From assembly GCA_964399635.1 (NCBI GenBank), contig CAYNRU010000029.1:3038-67037 (forward strand): 64,000 bases of DNA, read 5' to 3'. Position 1 is the first letter of the stretch. Each line of letters starts with the position of its first letter. Under the pieces are notes generated by a model. That model had not been told where the DNA came from. It ran no database searches and was given only the letters and a program-made list of their open reading frames with translations. Shown here in pieces: positions 1-9,455 of this stretch. A program made the position numbers and the translations under genes. The DNA is from UBA4615 sp964399635. Lineage in GTDB: Bacteria > Pseudomonadota > Gammaproteobacteria > Burkholderiales > Burkholderiaceae_E.

Positions 1-299
1 CTTGCCTGGGCTTCACGATCCGGGACATCGGCCGCCGCCTGCAGACCGAGGGCAACGGCGCCCACGGGCTCGGCCGGACGGTCGCGCAGCTGACCGAGCT
101 GGTGGGTCGCGTGCCGCTCAAGGACATCGTCGGCGAGACGACCGACATGATCGAGCAGCTGTGCATCGAGGCGGCCCTGCAACTGACCCGCGACAACCGC
201 GCCGCCGCGGCCGAGATGCTCGGCCTGTCGCGCCAGAGCCTCTACGTGAAGCTGCGCCGCTACGGGCTCGGCGACCTTGCGGCCGAAGGCGAGCGCTGA
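1..299 (+). CDS. ppsR: PpsR/CrtJ photosynthesis repressor, C-terminal end (partial)
   Basis: The 3' end of a gene that starts before the window; about 98 residues are visible, read in the frame beginning at base 3. The last 45 residues are a Fis-type helix-turn-helix with the motif AAEMLGLSRQSLYVKLRRYG, preceded by VGRVPLKDIVGETTDMIEQL, which is characteristic of PpsR/CrtJ. In purple bacteria this PAS-HTH protein represses bacteriochlorophyll and carotenoid genes under oxygen by binding TGT-N12-ACA sites. Its place directly before crt and bch genes fits, and near-consensus sites lie in the crtI-bchG gap. The PAS domains are outside the window, so the redox cysteine cannot be checked. Confidence 0.93.
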   Translation, partial: CLGFTIRDIGRRLQTEGNGAHGLGRTVAQLTELVGRVPLKDIVGETTDMIEQLCIEAALQLTRDNRAAAAEMLGLSRQSLYVKLRRYGLGDLAAEGER

Positions 300-325
300 C
301 GCCGCTGGCGCTGGGCGTGACCGAG

Positions 326-1138
326 ATGCAGCGCGTCCCTCGGGACCGGTCCTCCGCGAGCCCCTGCCCCTCGCCGGCGGGCGCGCAGGCCTCGCCTGCG
401 GGTGCCGCGCCGGCGCAGGTCCCGACACCGGCGCCACAGGGTGGCGCCCCGCCCGGCGAGGTCGTCGTGTTCGTGCTGGCCGACATCGAGCGGCACGCGC
501 GGGCCTGGGGCTGGTCGCGCATCGTGCTGGGTGCCGCCGCACTGCGCGGCGTGCCGGGGCTGCGGTTCGCGAAGGTGCTGGGCAGCGGCGCGCAGGGCGG
601 CTTCGGTCTCAAGCCGAGCGCCTCGATCCACGCGCTGTTCTGCGTGTTCGACGGGGCCGACGCGGCCGATGCGTTCACGGCTCCGACCGGCGCGTTGCGC
701 GCCTGGCGCGAGCGCTCGCGCGAGTGCCTCGCCGTCAAGCTGCGCCCCTACTCGTGCCGCGGCAGCTGGTCGGGGCGGCGGCTCGAGACGAGCGGCGCGG
801 CCCCGGACGGCGGCCCGGTGGCGTCGCTGACTCGCGCCTCGATCCGGCCCACCCGGGCCGCCGCGTTCTGGCGCATGCAGCCCCCGGCCGAGCGCTCGCT
901 CGCCGAGCGTCCCGGCTGCCTGCTGGCCGCGGGCGTCGGCGAGGCGCCGCTGCTGCGGCAGGCGACCTTCAGCGTATGGACCGGCGCCGCGGCGATGGAC
1001 GGGTATGCCCGCAGCGGTGCGCACCAGGACGCGATCCGGGCTGCCGCGCGCGGCGCCTTCTTCTCGGAGTCGATGTTCGTGCGCTTCGTGCCCTATGACG
1101 CGCAGGGCAGCTGGAAGGGTCGCGGCCTTGCCTGCTGA
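326..1138 (+). CDS. crtA: Spheroidene monooxygenase CrtA
   Basis: About 270 aa. CrtA introduces the keto group at C-2 of spheroidene (giving spheroidenone) or spirilloxanthin-type carotenoids in an oxygen-dependent reaction. The conserved body starts near residue 45 (VVVFVLADIERHARAWGWSR) and runs to a C-terminal block with ESMFVRF and YDAQGSWKGR. The first 45 residues are an Ala/Pro-rich extension that may not all be translated. ATG 326 is chosen; an in-frame GTG at 317 is possible. The gene follows ppsR by 26 bases and its end overlaps crtD by 11 bases, so crtA-crtD-crtC is probably one transcript. Confidence 0.88.
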   Translation: MQRVPRDRSSASPCPSPAGAQASPAGAAPAQVPTPAPQGGAPPGEVVVFVLADIERHARAWGWSRIVLGAAALRGVPGLRFAKVLGSGAQGGFGLKPSASIHALFCVFDGADAADAFTAPTGALRAWRERSRECLAVKLRPYSCRGSWSGRRLETSGAAPDGGPVASLTRASIRPTRAAAFWRMQPPAERSLAERPGCLLAAGVGEAPLLRQATFSVWTGAAAMDGYARSGAHQDAIRAAARGAFFSESMFVRFVPYDAQGSWKGRGLAC

Positions 1139-2669
1139 GCACCGCGTGGTGGTGGTGGGCGCGGGCGTGGCCGGCCTGACGGCGGCGATCGACCTCGCGC
1201 GACGCGGCCTGCAGGTGACCGTGCTCGAGCGCGCCGCGGCGCCCGGGGGCAAGCTGCGCCAGGTGACGGTGGACGGCGCGGGCATCGACAGCGGTCCCAC
1301 GGTGTTCACGATGCGCTGGGTGTTCGATGCGCTGCTCGCCGACGCGGGCACCTCGCTCGAAGCGGAGCTGCGCCTGTCGCCGCTGTCGGTGCTCGCACGC
1401 CACGCCTGGGGTGCGGGCGGGCGCCTCGACCTGTTCGCCGACGCCGCGCGCTCGACCGAGGCGATCGGCGCGTTGTCGGGGCCCGCCGAGGCGCGCCGCT
1501 TCGTCGCCTTCTGCGCGAAGGCTCGCCGGGTCTACGACGCGCTGGAGGGCCCCTACATCCGATCGTCGCGCCCCACGCCGCTTGGCATCGGGCGCGACCT
1601 CGGGGCGCGCGGCATGGGCGTGCTGTTCGGGCTGGGCCCGTTCCGCGACCTGTGGCGCGAGCTCGCCCGGCACTTCACGGACCCGCGGCTGCAGCAGCTG
1701 TTCGGGCGCTACGCGACCTACTGCGGCTCATCGCCCTTCGAGGCGCCGGCCACGCTGATGCTGATCGCGCAGGTCGAGATGGACGGCGTGTGGGCGGTCG
1801 AGGGCGGCATGATCGAGCTGGCGCGTGCGCTCGCGCGCGTCGCGCAGCGCCTGGGCGCGACCGTGCGCTGCGGCGCGCACGTCGAGCGCATCGTCGTGGA
1901 GGGCGGGCGGGCGCGCGGCGTGGCGCTGGCCGGCGGCGAGCGCATCGAGGCCGACTCGGTGGTGTTCAACGGCGATACCGGCGCGCTGCCCGCGGGGCTG
2001 CTCGGCGAGTCGGCGCGTCGCGCCGTGCCGCCGGTGCCGCGCGAGGCGCGCTCGCTGTCGGCGCTCACCTGGTCGATGCGCGCCGCCACCGCGGGCTTCG
2101 CGCTGGAGCGCCACAACGTCTTCTTCGACGACGACTACGCCTCCGAGTTCGACGACGTATTCGGCCACGGCCGCCTTCCCGGGCGGCCGACGGTGTATGT
2201 CTGCGCGCAGGACCGCGGCGAGGGCGCGGCCGCCCCGCCGGGTCCCGAGCGGCTGCTGTGCCTGGTCAACGCCCCCGCGCTCGGCGACGTGCGCCCCTTC
2301 GACTCACCGGAGATCGAGCAGTGCGAACACCGCGCCTTCTCACTGCTGGCCCGTTGTGGCCTGCAGATCGACCGTCGACCGTCCAGCACGGTGGTCACGA
2401 CGCCCGTGGACTTCGACCGCCTCTTCCCGTCGACGGGCGGCGCCCTGTACGGCCAGGCCTCGCATGGATGGATGGCCTCGTTCCGCAGGCCGTCGTCGCA
2501 CAGCCGGGTGCCGGGCCTGTGGCTGGCGGGGGGCAGCGCGCATCCGGGGCCGGGGGTGCCGATGGCCGCCCTGTCGGGCCGGCTGGCGGCCGCGACCCTG
2601 ACGGCACACCTCGATTCGACCAGCCGGTCGTCCCGGGTGGTTATCTCTGGTGGTACGTCGACGCACTGA
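1128..2669 (+). CDS. crtD: Hydroxyneurosporene/methoxyneurosporene desaturase CrtD
   Basis: About 513 aa flavoprotein of the CrtI/CrtD desaturase family, which adds the C-3,4 double bond to hydroxylated or methoxylated acyclic carotenoids. The N-terminal dinucleotide-binding motif GAGVAGL is at residues 11-17, followed by the family strand VTVLERAAAPGGK; the C-terminal FAD block (WLAGGSAHPGPGVPMAALSG) lies near residues 460-485. The tail SRVVISGGTSTH is the short C-terminal signature usual in CrtD. No ATG is available; TTG 1128 is chosen because GGAAGGG lies about 9 bases upstream and the glycine motif falls at the expected distance. GTG 1146 is an alternative. Overlaps crtA by 11 bases and crtC. 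Confidence 0.87.
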   Translation: MPAEHRVVVVGAGVAGLTAAIDLARRGLQVTVLERAAAPGGKLRQVTVDGAGIDSGPTVFTMRWVFDALLADAGTSLEAELRLSPLSVLARHAWGAGGRLDLFADAARSTEAIGALSGPAEARRFVAFCAKARRVYDALEGPYIRSSRPTPLGIGRDLGARGMGVLFGLGPFRDLWRELARHFTDPRLQQLFGRYATYCGSSPFEAPATLMLIAQVEMDGVWAVEGGMIELARALARVAQRLGATVRCGAHVERIVVEGGRARGVALAGGERIEADSVVFNGDTGALPAGLLGESARRAVPPVPREARSLSALTWSMRAATAGFALERHNVFFDDDYASEFDDVFGHGRLPGRPTVYVCAQDRGEGAAAPPGPERLLCLVNAPALGDVRPFDSPEIEQCEHRAFSLLARCGLQIDRRPSSTVVTTPVDFDRLFPSTGGALYGQASHGWMASFRRPSSHSRVPGLWLAGGSAHPGPGVPMAALSGRLAAATLTAHLDSTSRSSRVVISGGTSTH

Positions 2670-3538
2670 GCGACGACGGCCTGCGCGGGCTCACGATCAT
2701 CGCCTTCGTGGGCAGCGTGTTCTCGCCGTACTACGCGTGGGCGCATGCGCGCAGCGGCGCGGCCGACCCGGAGAACCACTGCGCGCTGAACGTCGCGCTC
2801 TATGGCCGCGGCGCGCGCCGCTGGACGATGACCGAGCGCGGCCGCGGGCGCGTCGCGCGCGACGCGCGCAGCTTCGCGATCGGGCCGAGCGCGGTGCGCT
2901 GGGATGGCGGGCGCCTGGTGATCGACGTCGAGGAGCGCGCGGTGCCCTTCGGGCAGCGCGTGAGCGGGCGGGTGACGGTCACCCCCGACGCGCTGTGGAA
3001 CTTCTCGACCCCACTCGACGACCGCGGCCGTCACCGCTGGGGCCCGATCGCGCCATCGGCACGGGTGGAGGTCACGCTGTCGCATCCATCGCTGTCGTGG
3101 CGCGGGCACGCCTACCTCGACTCCAATGAGGGCGACGAGCCGGTGGCGCGTGCGTTCACCGAGTGGGACTGGTCGCGGGCGCAGCTGCGCGACGGCAGCT
3201 CGGCCGTGCTCTACGACGTGCGCCAGCGCGCCGGCGATGACCGCGTGCTGGCGCTGCGCTTCGGGTCCTCGGGGACGGTCGAGCCGTTCAGCGCGCCGCC
3301 GCGCCAGGCCCTGCCGCGCACCGCGTGGCGGATCGGCCGCACGATGCGGACCGACACCGGCACGACCGCGAGGGTGCGCGAGACGCTCGAGGACACGCCC
3401 TTCTACGTGCGCTCGGTGCTCGACTCGGGCCTGCTCGGCGAGCGCGTGGTGTCGATGCACGAGACGCTGAACGTGCCCCGGTTCGCGTCGACGCCGGTGC
3501 AGCTGATGCTGCCGTGGCGGATGCCGCGCACGGGCTGA
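2519..3538 (+). CDS. crtC: Acyclic carotenoid 1,2-hydratase CrtC
   Basis: CrtC adds water to the C-1,2 double bond of neurosporene or lycopene, the first step towards spheroidene and spirilloxanthin. The conserved start PGGYLWWYVDALSDDG (from about 2633) is followed by IIAFVGSVFSPYYAWA and NHCALNVALYG, all family hallmarks; the C-terminal third is also typical (FYVRSVLDSGLLG). The true start is uncertain: between the conserved block and crtD there is no ATG, GTG or TTG in frame, and the nearest is GTG 2519, which gives 339 aa and a 151-base overlap with crtD. A non-canonical start closer to 2580-2635 is possible. Some relatives such as the Rhodobacter protein begin only at the IAFxGSVFSP block. 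Confidence 0.82.
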   Translation: MAGGGQRASGAGGADGRPVGPAGGRDPDGTPRFDQPVVPGGYLWWYVDALSDDGLRGLTIIAFVGSVFSPYYAWAHARSGAADPENHCALNVALYGRGARRWTMTERGRGRVARDARSFAIGPSAVRWDGGRLVIDVEERAVPFGQRVSGRVTVTPDALWNFSTPLDDRGRHRWGPIAPSARVEVTLSHPSLSWRGHAYLDSNEGDEPVARAFTEWDWSRAQLRDGSSAVLYDVRQRAGDDRVLALRFGSSGTVEPFSAPPRQALPRTAWRIGRTMRTDTGTTARVRETLEDTPFYVRSVLDSGLLGERVVSMHETLNVPRFASTPVQLMLPWRMPRTG

Positions 3539-3550
3539 GTCGGCACGCAC

Positions 3551-3575
3551 GCCGGCCCGTCGACTCAGGGCCGGC
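3551..3575. terminator. Perfect 8-bp hairpin between convergent crtC and the crtI operon
   Basis: GCCGGCCC (3551-3558), a 9-base loop, then GGGCCGGC (3568-3575). It sits 13 bases after the crtC stop and 38 bases beyond the stop of the small gene that follows crtI on the other strand. There is no T-run, so if it is a terminator it is not a classic intrinsic one; in DNA this GC-rich chance hairpins are common. Confidence 0.4.
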
Positions 3576-3612
3576 CGCTTCCCGGCCGCTTCACCGCGGG
3601 GAGCGGACGATC

Positions 3613-3807
3613 TCAGGGCTGCGGCGGTCGGGGGTCCCGCTGCGCGTCGGTGTCCGTGCCGCGGCCGGCCTGCGCGTCGCGCGCCGCCGCCTCGGCCTTG
3701 CGCTGCTGCGTGATCCGCATGTCGCGACGCAGGGTCACCGACTGCCACACCACGAACCCCACCAGACCCACGATCACCAGCGCGAGCTCGTAGACGATCG
3801 GCGACAT
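3613..3807 (-). CDS. Small single-span membrane protein downstream of crtI
   Basis: 64 aa. Residues 5-21 (VYELALVIVGLVGFVVW) form one membrane segment, followed by a charged, Arg/Lys/Gln-rich cytoplasmic tail ending in a Pro-rich stretch. It starts 19 bases after the crtI stop on the same strand, so it is very likely co-transcribed with crtI. I do not recognise a family. Its position suggests a minor accessory role in carotenoid or pigment-membrane assembly, but this is only inference from context. Confidence 0.6.
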   Translation of the reverse strand: MSPIVYELALVIVGLVGFVVWQSVTLRRDMRITQQRKAEAAARDAQAGRGTDTDAQRDPRPPQP

Positions 3808-3826
3808 GGCCGGCGTGCGGACCCGG

Positions 3827-5386
<1,560 letters not shown>

Positions 5387-5415
5387 GGGTGCTGCTCACT
5401 GCGTGGGAAGCCTAG

Positions 5416-5459
5416 TGTAAATCATAGTTGACGCTACTGAGTGTCAGCTTCAAACTACG
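5416..5459. promoter_or_regulatory. Two tandem PpsR-like operators in the crtI-bchG gap
   Basis: Two sites of form TGT-N12-ACG: 5416-5433 (TGTAAATCATAGTTGACG) and 5442-5459 (TGTCAGCTTCAAACTACG). PpsR/CrtJ binds TGT-N12-ACA, so each site differs at one position of the six fixed bases. Their centres are 26 bp apart, close to 2.5 helical turns, and paired sites are usual for CrtJ/PpsR cooperative binding. They overlap the likely promoters of both divergent genes, so one repressor array could control both. Confidence 0.6.
5421..5456. promoter_or_regulatory. Divergent promoter elements for crtI and bchG
   Basis: On the minus strand (crtI) a TATGAT -10 candidate is the complement of 5421-5426, with CTGACA as a -35 candidate (complement of 5442-5447); the spacing of 15 is short. 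On the plus strand (bchG) TTGACG (5428-5433) is a good -35, but the hexamer 17 bases downstream (CAAACT, 5451-5456) is weak. Both lie within the PpsR-like sites. The exact promoters are tentative. Confidence 0.35.
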
Positions 5460-5462
5460 TCC

Positions 5463-6389
5463 ATGTCCAAACCGGCCCTTTCCCATCCGGCCCTCGCGAG
5501 CGCGTCGCCCGCCCGACCGTCGCTGTCGACCGTCGCCGAGCTGCTGAAGCCGATCACCTGGTTCCCGCCGATGTGGGCATTTGCCTGCGGCGTGGTCGCC
5601 TCGGGCGTGTCGCCCGACGGGCTGTGGCCGGTGATCGTCGTGGGAGTCCTGCTCGCCGGGCCGCTCGTGTGCGCGACCAGCCAGGCGGTGAACGACTGGT
5701 TCGACCGGCACGTCGATGCCATCAACGAGCCTGCCCGCCCCATCCCCTCCGGACGGATGCCCGGTCGCTGGGGCCTGTACGTCGCGGTGGCCTGGACCCT
5801 GTTGTCGCTGCTGGTCGCGACCGCGCTCGGCCCCTGGGGTTTCGGCGCTGCGGTCGCGGGCCTGGTGCTGGCCTGGGCCTACAGCGCACCGCCGTTGCGG
5901 CTCAAGGAAAACGGCTGGTGGGGCAACGCCGCCTGCGGCCTGTGCTACGAGGGGCTCGCCTGGGTGACGGGCGCCGCGGTGATGGCGGGCGGGGCGATGC
6001 CGGATGCGCGCTCGCTGGCGCTGGCGGGGCTCTACAGCCTGGGCGCCCACGGAATCATGACGCTCAACGACTTCAAGGCCGTCGACGGCGACCGGCAGAT
6101 GGGCGTGCGCTCGCTGCCCGTGCAGCTCGGCGTGCCGCGCGCGGCCGTGGTCGCGAGCTGGACCATGGCGCTGCCCCAGGTCGTGGTGATCGGGCTGCTG
6201 CTGGGCTGGGACAGGCCCTGGCACGCGGCGGTGATCGGCGCGCTGCTGTGCGCGCAGGTCGCGATGATGCGGTGGTTCGTCGCCTCGCCCACGCAGCGGG
6301 CGTTGTTCTACAGCGGGTTCGGTGTGCCGCTCTTCGTGGCCGGCATGATGGTCGCGGCGTTCGCGCTGCGCTCGCTCGGGGGTGCATGA
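5463..6389 (+). CDS. bchG: Bacteriochlorophyll synthase (chlorophyllide esterification)
   Basis: 308 aa integral membrane prenyltransferase of the UbiA family. It esterifies bacteriochlorophyllide a with geranylgeranyl diphosphate. The Mg-diphosphate motif NDWFDRHVD (residues 77-85) and following INEPARPIPSG are diagnostic of ChlG/BchG, as is the second motif NDFKAVDGDRQMG near residue 201. It has eight or nine hydrophobic segments and normal family length. The gene is first in a bchG-pucC-like-bchP run with tiny gaps; its stop overlaps a possible GTG start of the next gene. Expression is probably controlled by PpsR through the two sites just upstream. Confidence 0.94.
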   Translation: MSKPALSHPALASASPARPSLSTVAELLKPITWFPPMWAFACGVVASGVSPDGLWPVIVVGVLLAGPLVCATSQAVNDWFDRHVDAINEPARPIPSGRMPGRWGLYVAVAWTLLSLLVATALGPWGFGAAVAGLVLAWAYSAPPLRLKENGWWGNAACGLCYEGLAWVTGAAVMAGGAMPDARSLALAGLYSLGAHGIMTLNDFKAVDGDRQMGVRSLPVQLGVPRAAVVASWTMALPQVVVIGLLLGWDRPWHAAVIGALLCAQVAMMRWFVASPTQRALFYSGFGVPLFVAGMMVAAFALRSLGGA

Positions 6390-6390
6390 G

Positions 6391-7761
6391 ATGAACGGCG
6401 GATCCTTCGGCTGGGGCAGCATCGTGCGGCTCGGGCTGGTGCAGATGGCGCTCGGTGCGATCGTGGTGCTGACCACCTCGACGCTCAACCGGGTGATGGT
6501 GGTCGAGCTCGCGCTGCCCGCGCTGCTGCCCGGGCTGCTGGTCGGCGTGCACTACGCGATGCAGGGCCTGCGCCCGCGGATGGGCTTCGGCTCGGACGTC
6601 GGCGGGCGTCGCACGCCGTGGATCGTCGGCGGCATGGCGGTGCTGGCCATGGGCGGCGTGGGCGCGGCGGGCGCCACCGTGCTCATGGCGAGCCACACGG
6701 CGGTCGGCATCGCGGCCGCGGTGCTCGCCTTCGCGGTGATCGGCATCGGCGTCAGCGCCTGCGGCACCTCCTTGCTGGTGCTGCTCGCAAAGCGTGTGGA
6801 CGCGCCGCGCCGCGCGGCGGCCGCGACCATCGTCTGGCTGATGATGATCATGGGCTTCGCGATCACCGCCGGCATCGCCGGCAAGCTGCTCGACCCGTAC
6901 TCGCCCGAGCGCCTGCTCGCGGTCACCGCGTCGGTCGCGAGCCTCGCCGTCGCCGTCACCCTGCTCGCCCTGTTCCGCCTCGAGGGCCACCCGCCCCGGA
7001 TCGCGGCCGCTGCCGGCGAGGCCAAGCCGCGCTTTCGCGAGGCCCTCGCCGAAGTCTGGGCCGAGCCCGCGGCGCGCCAGTTCACGATCTTCGTGTTCGT
7101 ATCGATGCTGGCCTACAGCGCGCAGGACCTGATCCTCGAGCCCTTCGCGGGTGCGGTGTTCGGCTACACGCCGGGCGAGTCCACCCAGCTGGCGGGCGTG
7201 CAGCACGGCGGCGCACTCGCCGGCATGCTGCTGGCCGCGCTCGCGGGCAGCCGGCTTGCGGGCCGACAGCTCGGCTCGCTGCGCGCCTGGACCATCGGCG
7301 GATGCATCGCGTCGGCGCTCGCGCTCGCGGGGCTGGTGATGGCCGGCGCCTCCGGCGGCGCCTGGCCGCTCAAGGCGACGGTGTTCGCGCTTGGCGCAGC
7401 CAACGGCGCCTTCGCGATCGCGGCCATCGCCTCGATGATGCGGCTCGCCGGCGAGGGCCGCGCGGGACGCGAGGGCGTGCGCATGGGCCTGTGGGGCGCC
7501 GCGCAGGCGATCGCCTTCGGCGTGGGCGGCCTCGCCGGGGCGGCCGCGAGCGACCTCGCGCGCCTGCTTATCGGATCGACGGGCGCGGCCTACGCGACGG
7601 TGTTCGCGCTCGAGGCGGTGCTCTTCCTGGTGTCTGCCGTGCTCGCCTCGCGGATCGGCCGCTCGGGCAGCGGCGAGTTCCGGATCGACCCCGTCGATCC
7701 GGCGAGGTCAACAGATGGTCTGGCCGGCGACTTCAGGGTCGCCGCTTTGGAACGAGGATAA
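6391..7761 (+). CDS. PucC/LhaA/Bch2-type major facilitator membrane protein
   Basis: About 456 aa with twelve predicted hydrophobic helices. It belongs to the PucC family of the major facilitator superfamily, whose members (PucC, LhaA, Bch2/ORF428) help assemble light-harvesting complexes or handle bacteriochlorophyll. The family motif PRMGFGSDVGGRRTPWI appears near residue 50. Its place between bchG and bchP is the classical one for the bch2/ORF428 member, so that is the likeliest subgroup. ATG 6391 is chosen because GGGGG lies 8 bases upstream; GTG 6382, overlapping bchG, is the alternative. The stop is two bases before bchP. Confidence 0.88.
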   Translation: MNGGSFGWGSIVRLGLVQMALGAIVVLTTSTLNRVMVVELALPALLPGLLVGVHYAMQGLRPRMGFGSDVGGRRTPWIVGGMAVLAMGGVGAAGATVLMASHTAVGIAAAVLAFAVIGIGVSACGTSLLVLLAKRVDAPRRAAAATIVWLMMIMGFAITAGIAGKLLDPYSPERLLAVTASVASLAVAVTLLALFRLEGHPPRIAAAAGEAKPRFREALAEVWAEPAARQFTIFVFVSMLAYSAQDLILEPFAGAVFGYTPGESTQLAGVQHGGALAGMLLAALAGSRLAGRQLGSLRAWTIGGCIASALALAGLVMAGASGGAWPLKATVFALGAANGAFAIAAIASMMRLAGEGRAGREGVRMGLWGAAQAIAFGVGGLAGAAASDLARLLIGSTGAAYATVFALEAVLFLVSAVLASRIGRSGSGEFRIDPVDPARSTDGLAGDFRVAALERG

Positions 7762-7763
7762 AC

Positions 7764-8987
7764 ATGACGGACGAACGAGCGATGGACGACCTCGAAACCT
7801 TCGACGTGGTGGTGGTGGGCGGCGGGCCGGCCGGCGCGACCGCCGCGCACGAGCTGGCGTGCAAGGGCCGCAAGGTGCTGCTGCTGGACCGGGCGGGCCG
7901 CATCAAGCCCTGCGGTGGCGCGATCCCGCCCAGGCTGATCAAGGACTACGCGATCCCCGACGCGCTGCTGGTGGCGCGCGCCAAGTCGGCGCGGATGGTC
8001 GCCCCGAGCGACGTCCGGGTCGACATACCGATCGAGGGCGGCTTCGTGGGGATGGTCGATCGCGATCAGTTCGACGAGTGGCTGCGCGAGCGCGCGGTCG
8101 CCGCGGGCGCAGTGCGGCGCACCGGCCTGTTCGAGAAGCTCGAGCGCGGCGCCGACGGCATCAACGTGCTGCACTACCGGCTGCGCGAGAAGCTGCGCCC
8201 CGGCGAGGGCACCCCGGCACGCGTGCGCGCGCTGACCGTGATCGGCGCCGACGGCGCGAAGTCCGGCGTCGCCCGCCAGGCGGTTCCCGGCGCGGAGAAC
8301 ACCAAGTACGTGTTCGCGTATCACGAGATCGTCGCCGCACCCGCCACCAAGCCGGCCGGCTACGACGGCACGCGCTGCGACGTGTTCTACCAGGGCAAGC
8401 TGTCGCCCGACTTCTACGGTTGGGTGTTCCCGCACGGCGACACGCTGTCGATCGGGACCGGCAGCGCCGACAAGGGCTTCTCGCTGCGCAGCGCGGTGGG
8501 CTCGCTGCGCGAGCACGTGGGCCTCGCCGACGCGCAGACGCTGCGTCGCGAAGGCGCGCCGCTGCCGATGAAGCCGCTCAAGCGCTGGGACAACGGGCGC
8601 GACGTCGTGCTCGCGGGCGACGCCGCCGGCGTGGTCGCGCCGGCCTCCGGCGAAGGCATCTACTACGCGATGGTCGGCGGCACGCTCGCGGCCGACGCGG
8701 TGGACGGGCTGCTGCGCACCGGCGACGTCCGCTCGCTCGCCACCGCCCGCCGCCGCTTCATGAAGGCGCACGGCAAGGTCTTCTGGGTGCTGGGGATCAT
8801 GCAGCGCTTCTGGTACTCGAGCGACCGGCGGCGCGAGCGCTTCGTGAGCATCTGCAAGGACCGCGACGTCCAGCAGCTGACCTTCGAGTCCTACATGAAC
8901 AAGGCGCTGGCCCGCAAGAAGCCGATGGCGCACGTGCGCATCTTCTTCAAGGACGTGGCCCACCTGCTGGGGCTCGCGCGGGTCTGA
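7764..8987 (+). CDS. bchP: Geranylgeranyl diphosphate/bacteriochlorophyll reductase
   Basis: 407 aa flavoprotein that reduces the geranylgeranyl tail of bacteriochlorophyll to phytyl using NADPH. The FAD motif VVVGGGPAGATAAHEL lies at residues 16-31, with the CGGAIPPRL block after it, and the second FAD motif VLAGDAAGVVAPASGEGIYY is near residue 283. The C-terminal region with FWVLGIMQRFWY is usual for BchP/ChlP. ATG 7764 has CGAGGA 6 bases upstream and follows the previous stop by two bases, so translation is probably coupled. Complete and typical in length. Confidence 0.94.
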   Translation: MTDERAMDDLETFDVVVVGGGPAGATAAHELACKGRKVLLLDRAGRIKPCGGAIPPRLIKDYAIPDALLVARAKSARMVAPSDVRVDIPIEGGFVGMVDRDQFDEWLRERAVAAGAVRRTGLFEKLERGADGINVLHYRLREKLRPGEGTPARVRALTVIGADGAKSGVARQAVPGAENTKYVFAYHEIVAAPATKPAGYDGTRCDVFYQGKLSPDFYGWVFPHGDTLSIGTGSADKGFSLRSAVGSLREHVGLADAQTLRREGAPLPMKPLKRWDNGRDVVLAGDAAGVVAPASGEGIYYAMVGGTLAADAVDGLLRTGDVRSLATARRRFMKAHGKVFWVLGIMQRFWYSSDRRRERFVSICKDRDVQQLTFESYMNKALARKKPMAHVRIFFKDVAHLLGLARV

Positions 8988-8992
8988 GCACC

Positions 8993-9280
8993 GTGGCCGA
9001 GCTCGTCACCGGCCCACGCCTGGTCGAGCTCGCGATGGCGGTGACGCTGCTCGAGGTCGTGGTGCTGCTGCTGCGCAGGCGCGCCACCGGGCGCGGCCCC
9101 GCGCCGCGCGAGTACCTGCCCAACGCCGTCTCGGGCCTGTGCCTGATGGTCGCGCTGCATGCGTCGCTCGGCGACGCAGGATGGCCCTGGCTTGCGGGGC
9201 CGCTCGCCGCCGCCGGCCTCGCGCACGCCGTCGACATCTGGCTGCGTATCGCGACCGAGGAGCCGCGCCCGCTCCGCTGA
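8993..9280 (+). CDS. Small hydrophobic protein following bchP
   Basis: 95 aa, GTG start six bases after the bchP stop. Predicted membrane segments lie at about residues 12-30, 48-62 and 66-85, with an Arg-rich loop between the first two. No family is recognised. The tight spacing makes it the last gene of the bchG operon. Small membrane proteins of this kind sit in many photosynthesis clusters without known function, so a role there is only suggested by position. Confidence 0.55.
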   Translation: MAELVTGPRLVELAMAVTLLEVVVLLLRRRATGRGPAPREYLPNAVSGLCLMVALHASLGDAGWPWLAGPLAAAGLAHAVDIWLRIATEEPRPLR

Positions 9281-9316
9281 CCCGCCGCACCGGGTCCGCG
9301 GCCCTCACCGCGATCC

Positions 9317-9350
9317 GGTATCGTCGACGTCCTCACCCCATACCGATACC
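9317..9350. repeat. Inverted repeat between the bchP operon and a sulfatase gene
   Basis: GGTATCG (9317-9323) and CGATACC (9344-9350) form a 7-bp stem with a 20-base loop. It lies 37 bases after the last gene of the photosynthesis operon and about 105 before the sulfatase. It could be part of a terminator or an operator; there is no T-run. Nothing else is recognised in 9281-9455. Confidence 0.3.
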
Positions 9351-9455
9351 TGGGCAACACCTGCATGAACCGCCGTTGGCTGCTCGAGAAGTCCACCGTC
9401 GCCAACCGCGGCGGGCGCGACCCGAGCCTGCGGATCATCTGAAGGACACGCTGCC

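Noticed and set aside
9364..9441. 25-residue open frame MNRRWLLEKSTV... just before the sulfatase gene
   Set aside because: No ribosome-binding site and no conserved pattern that I recognise; too short to support as a gene.
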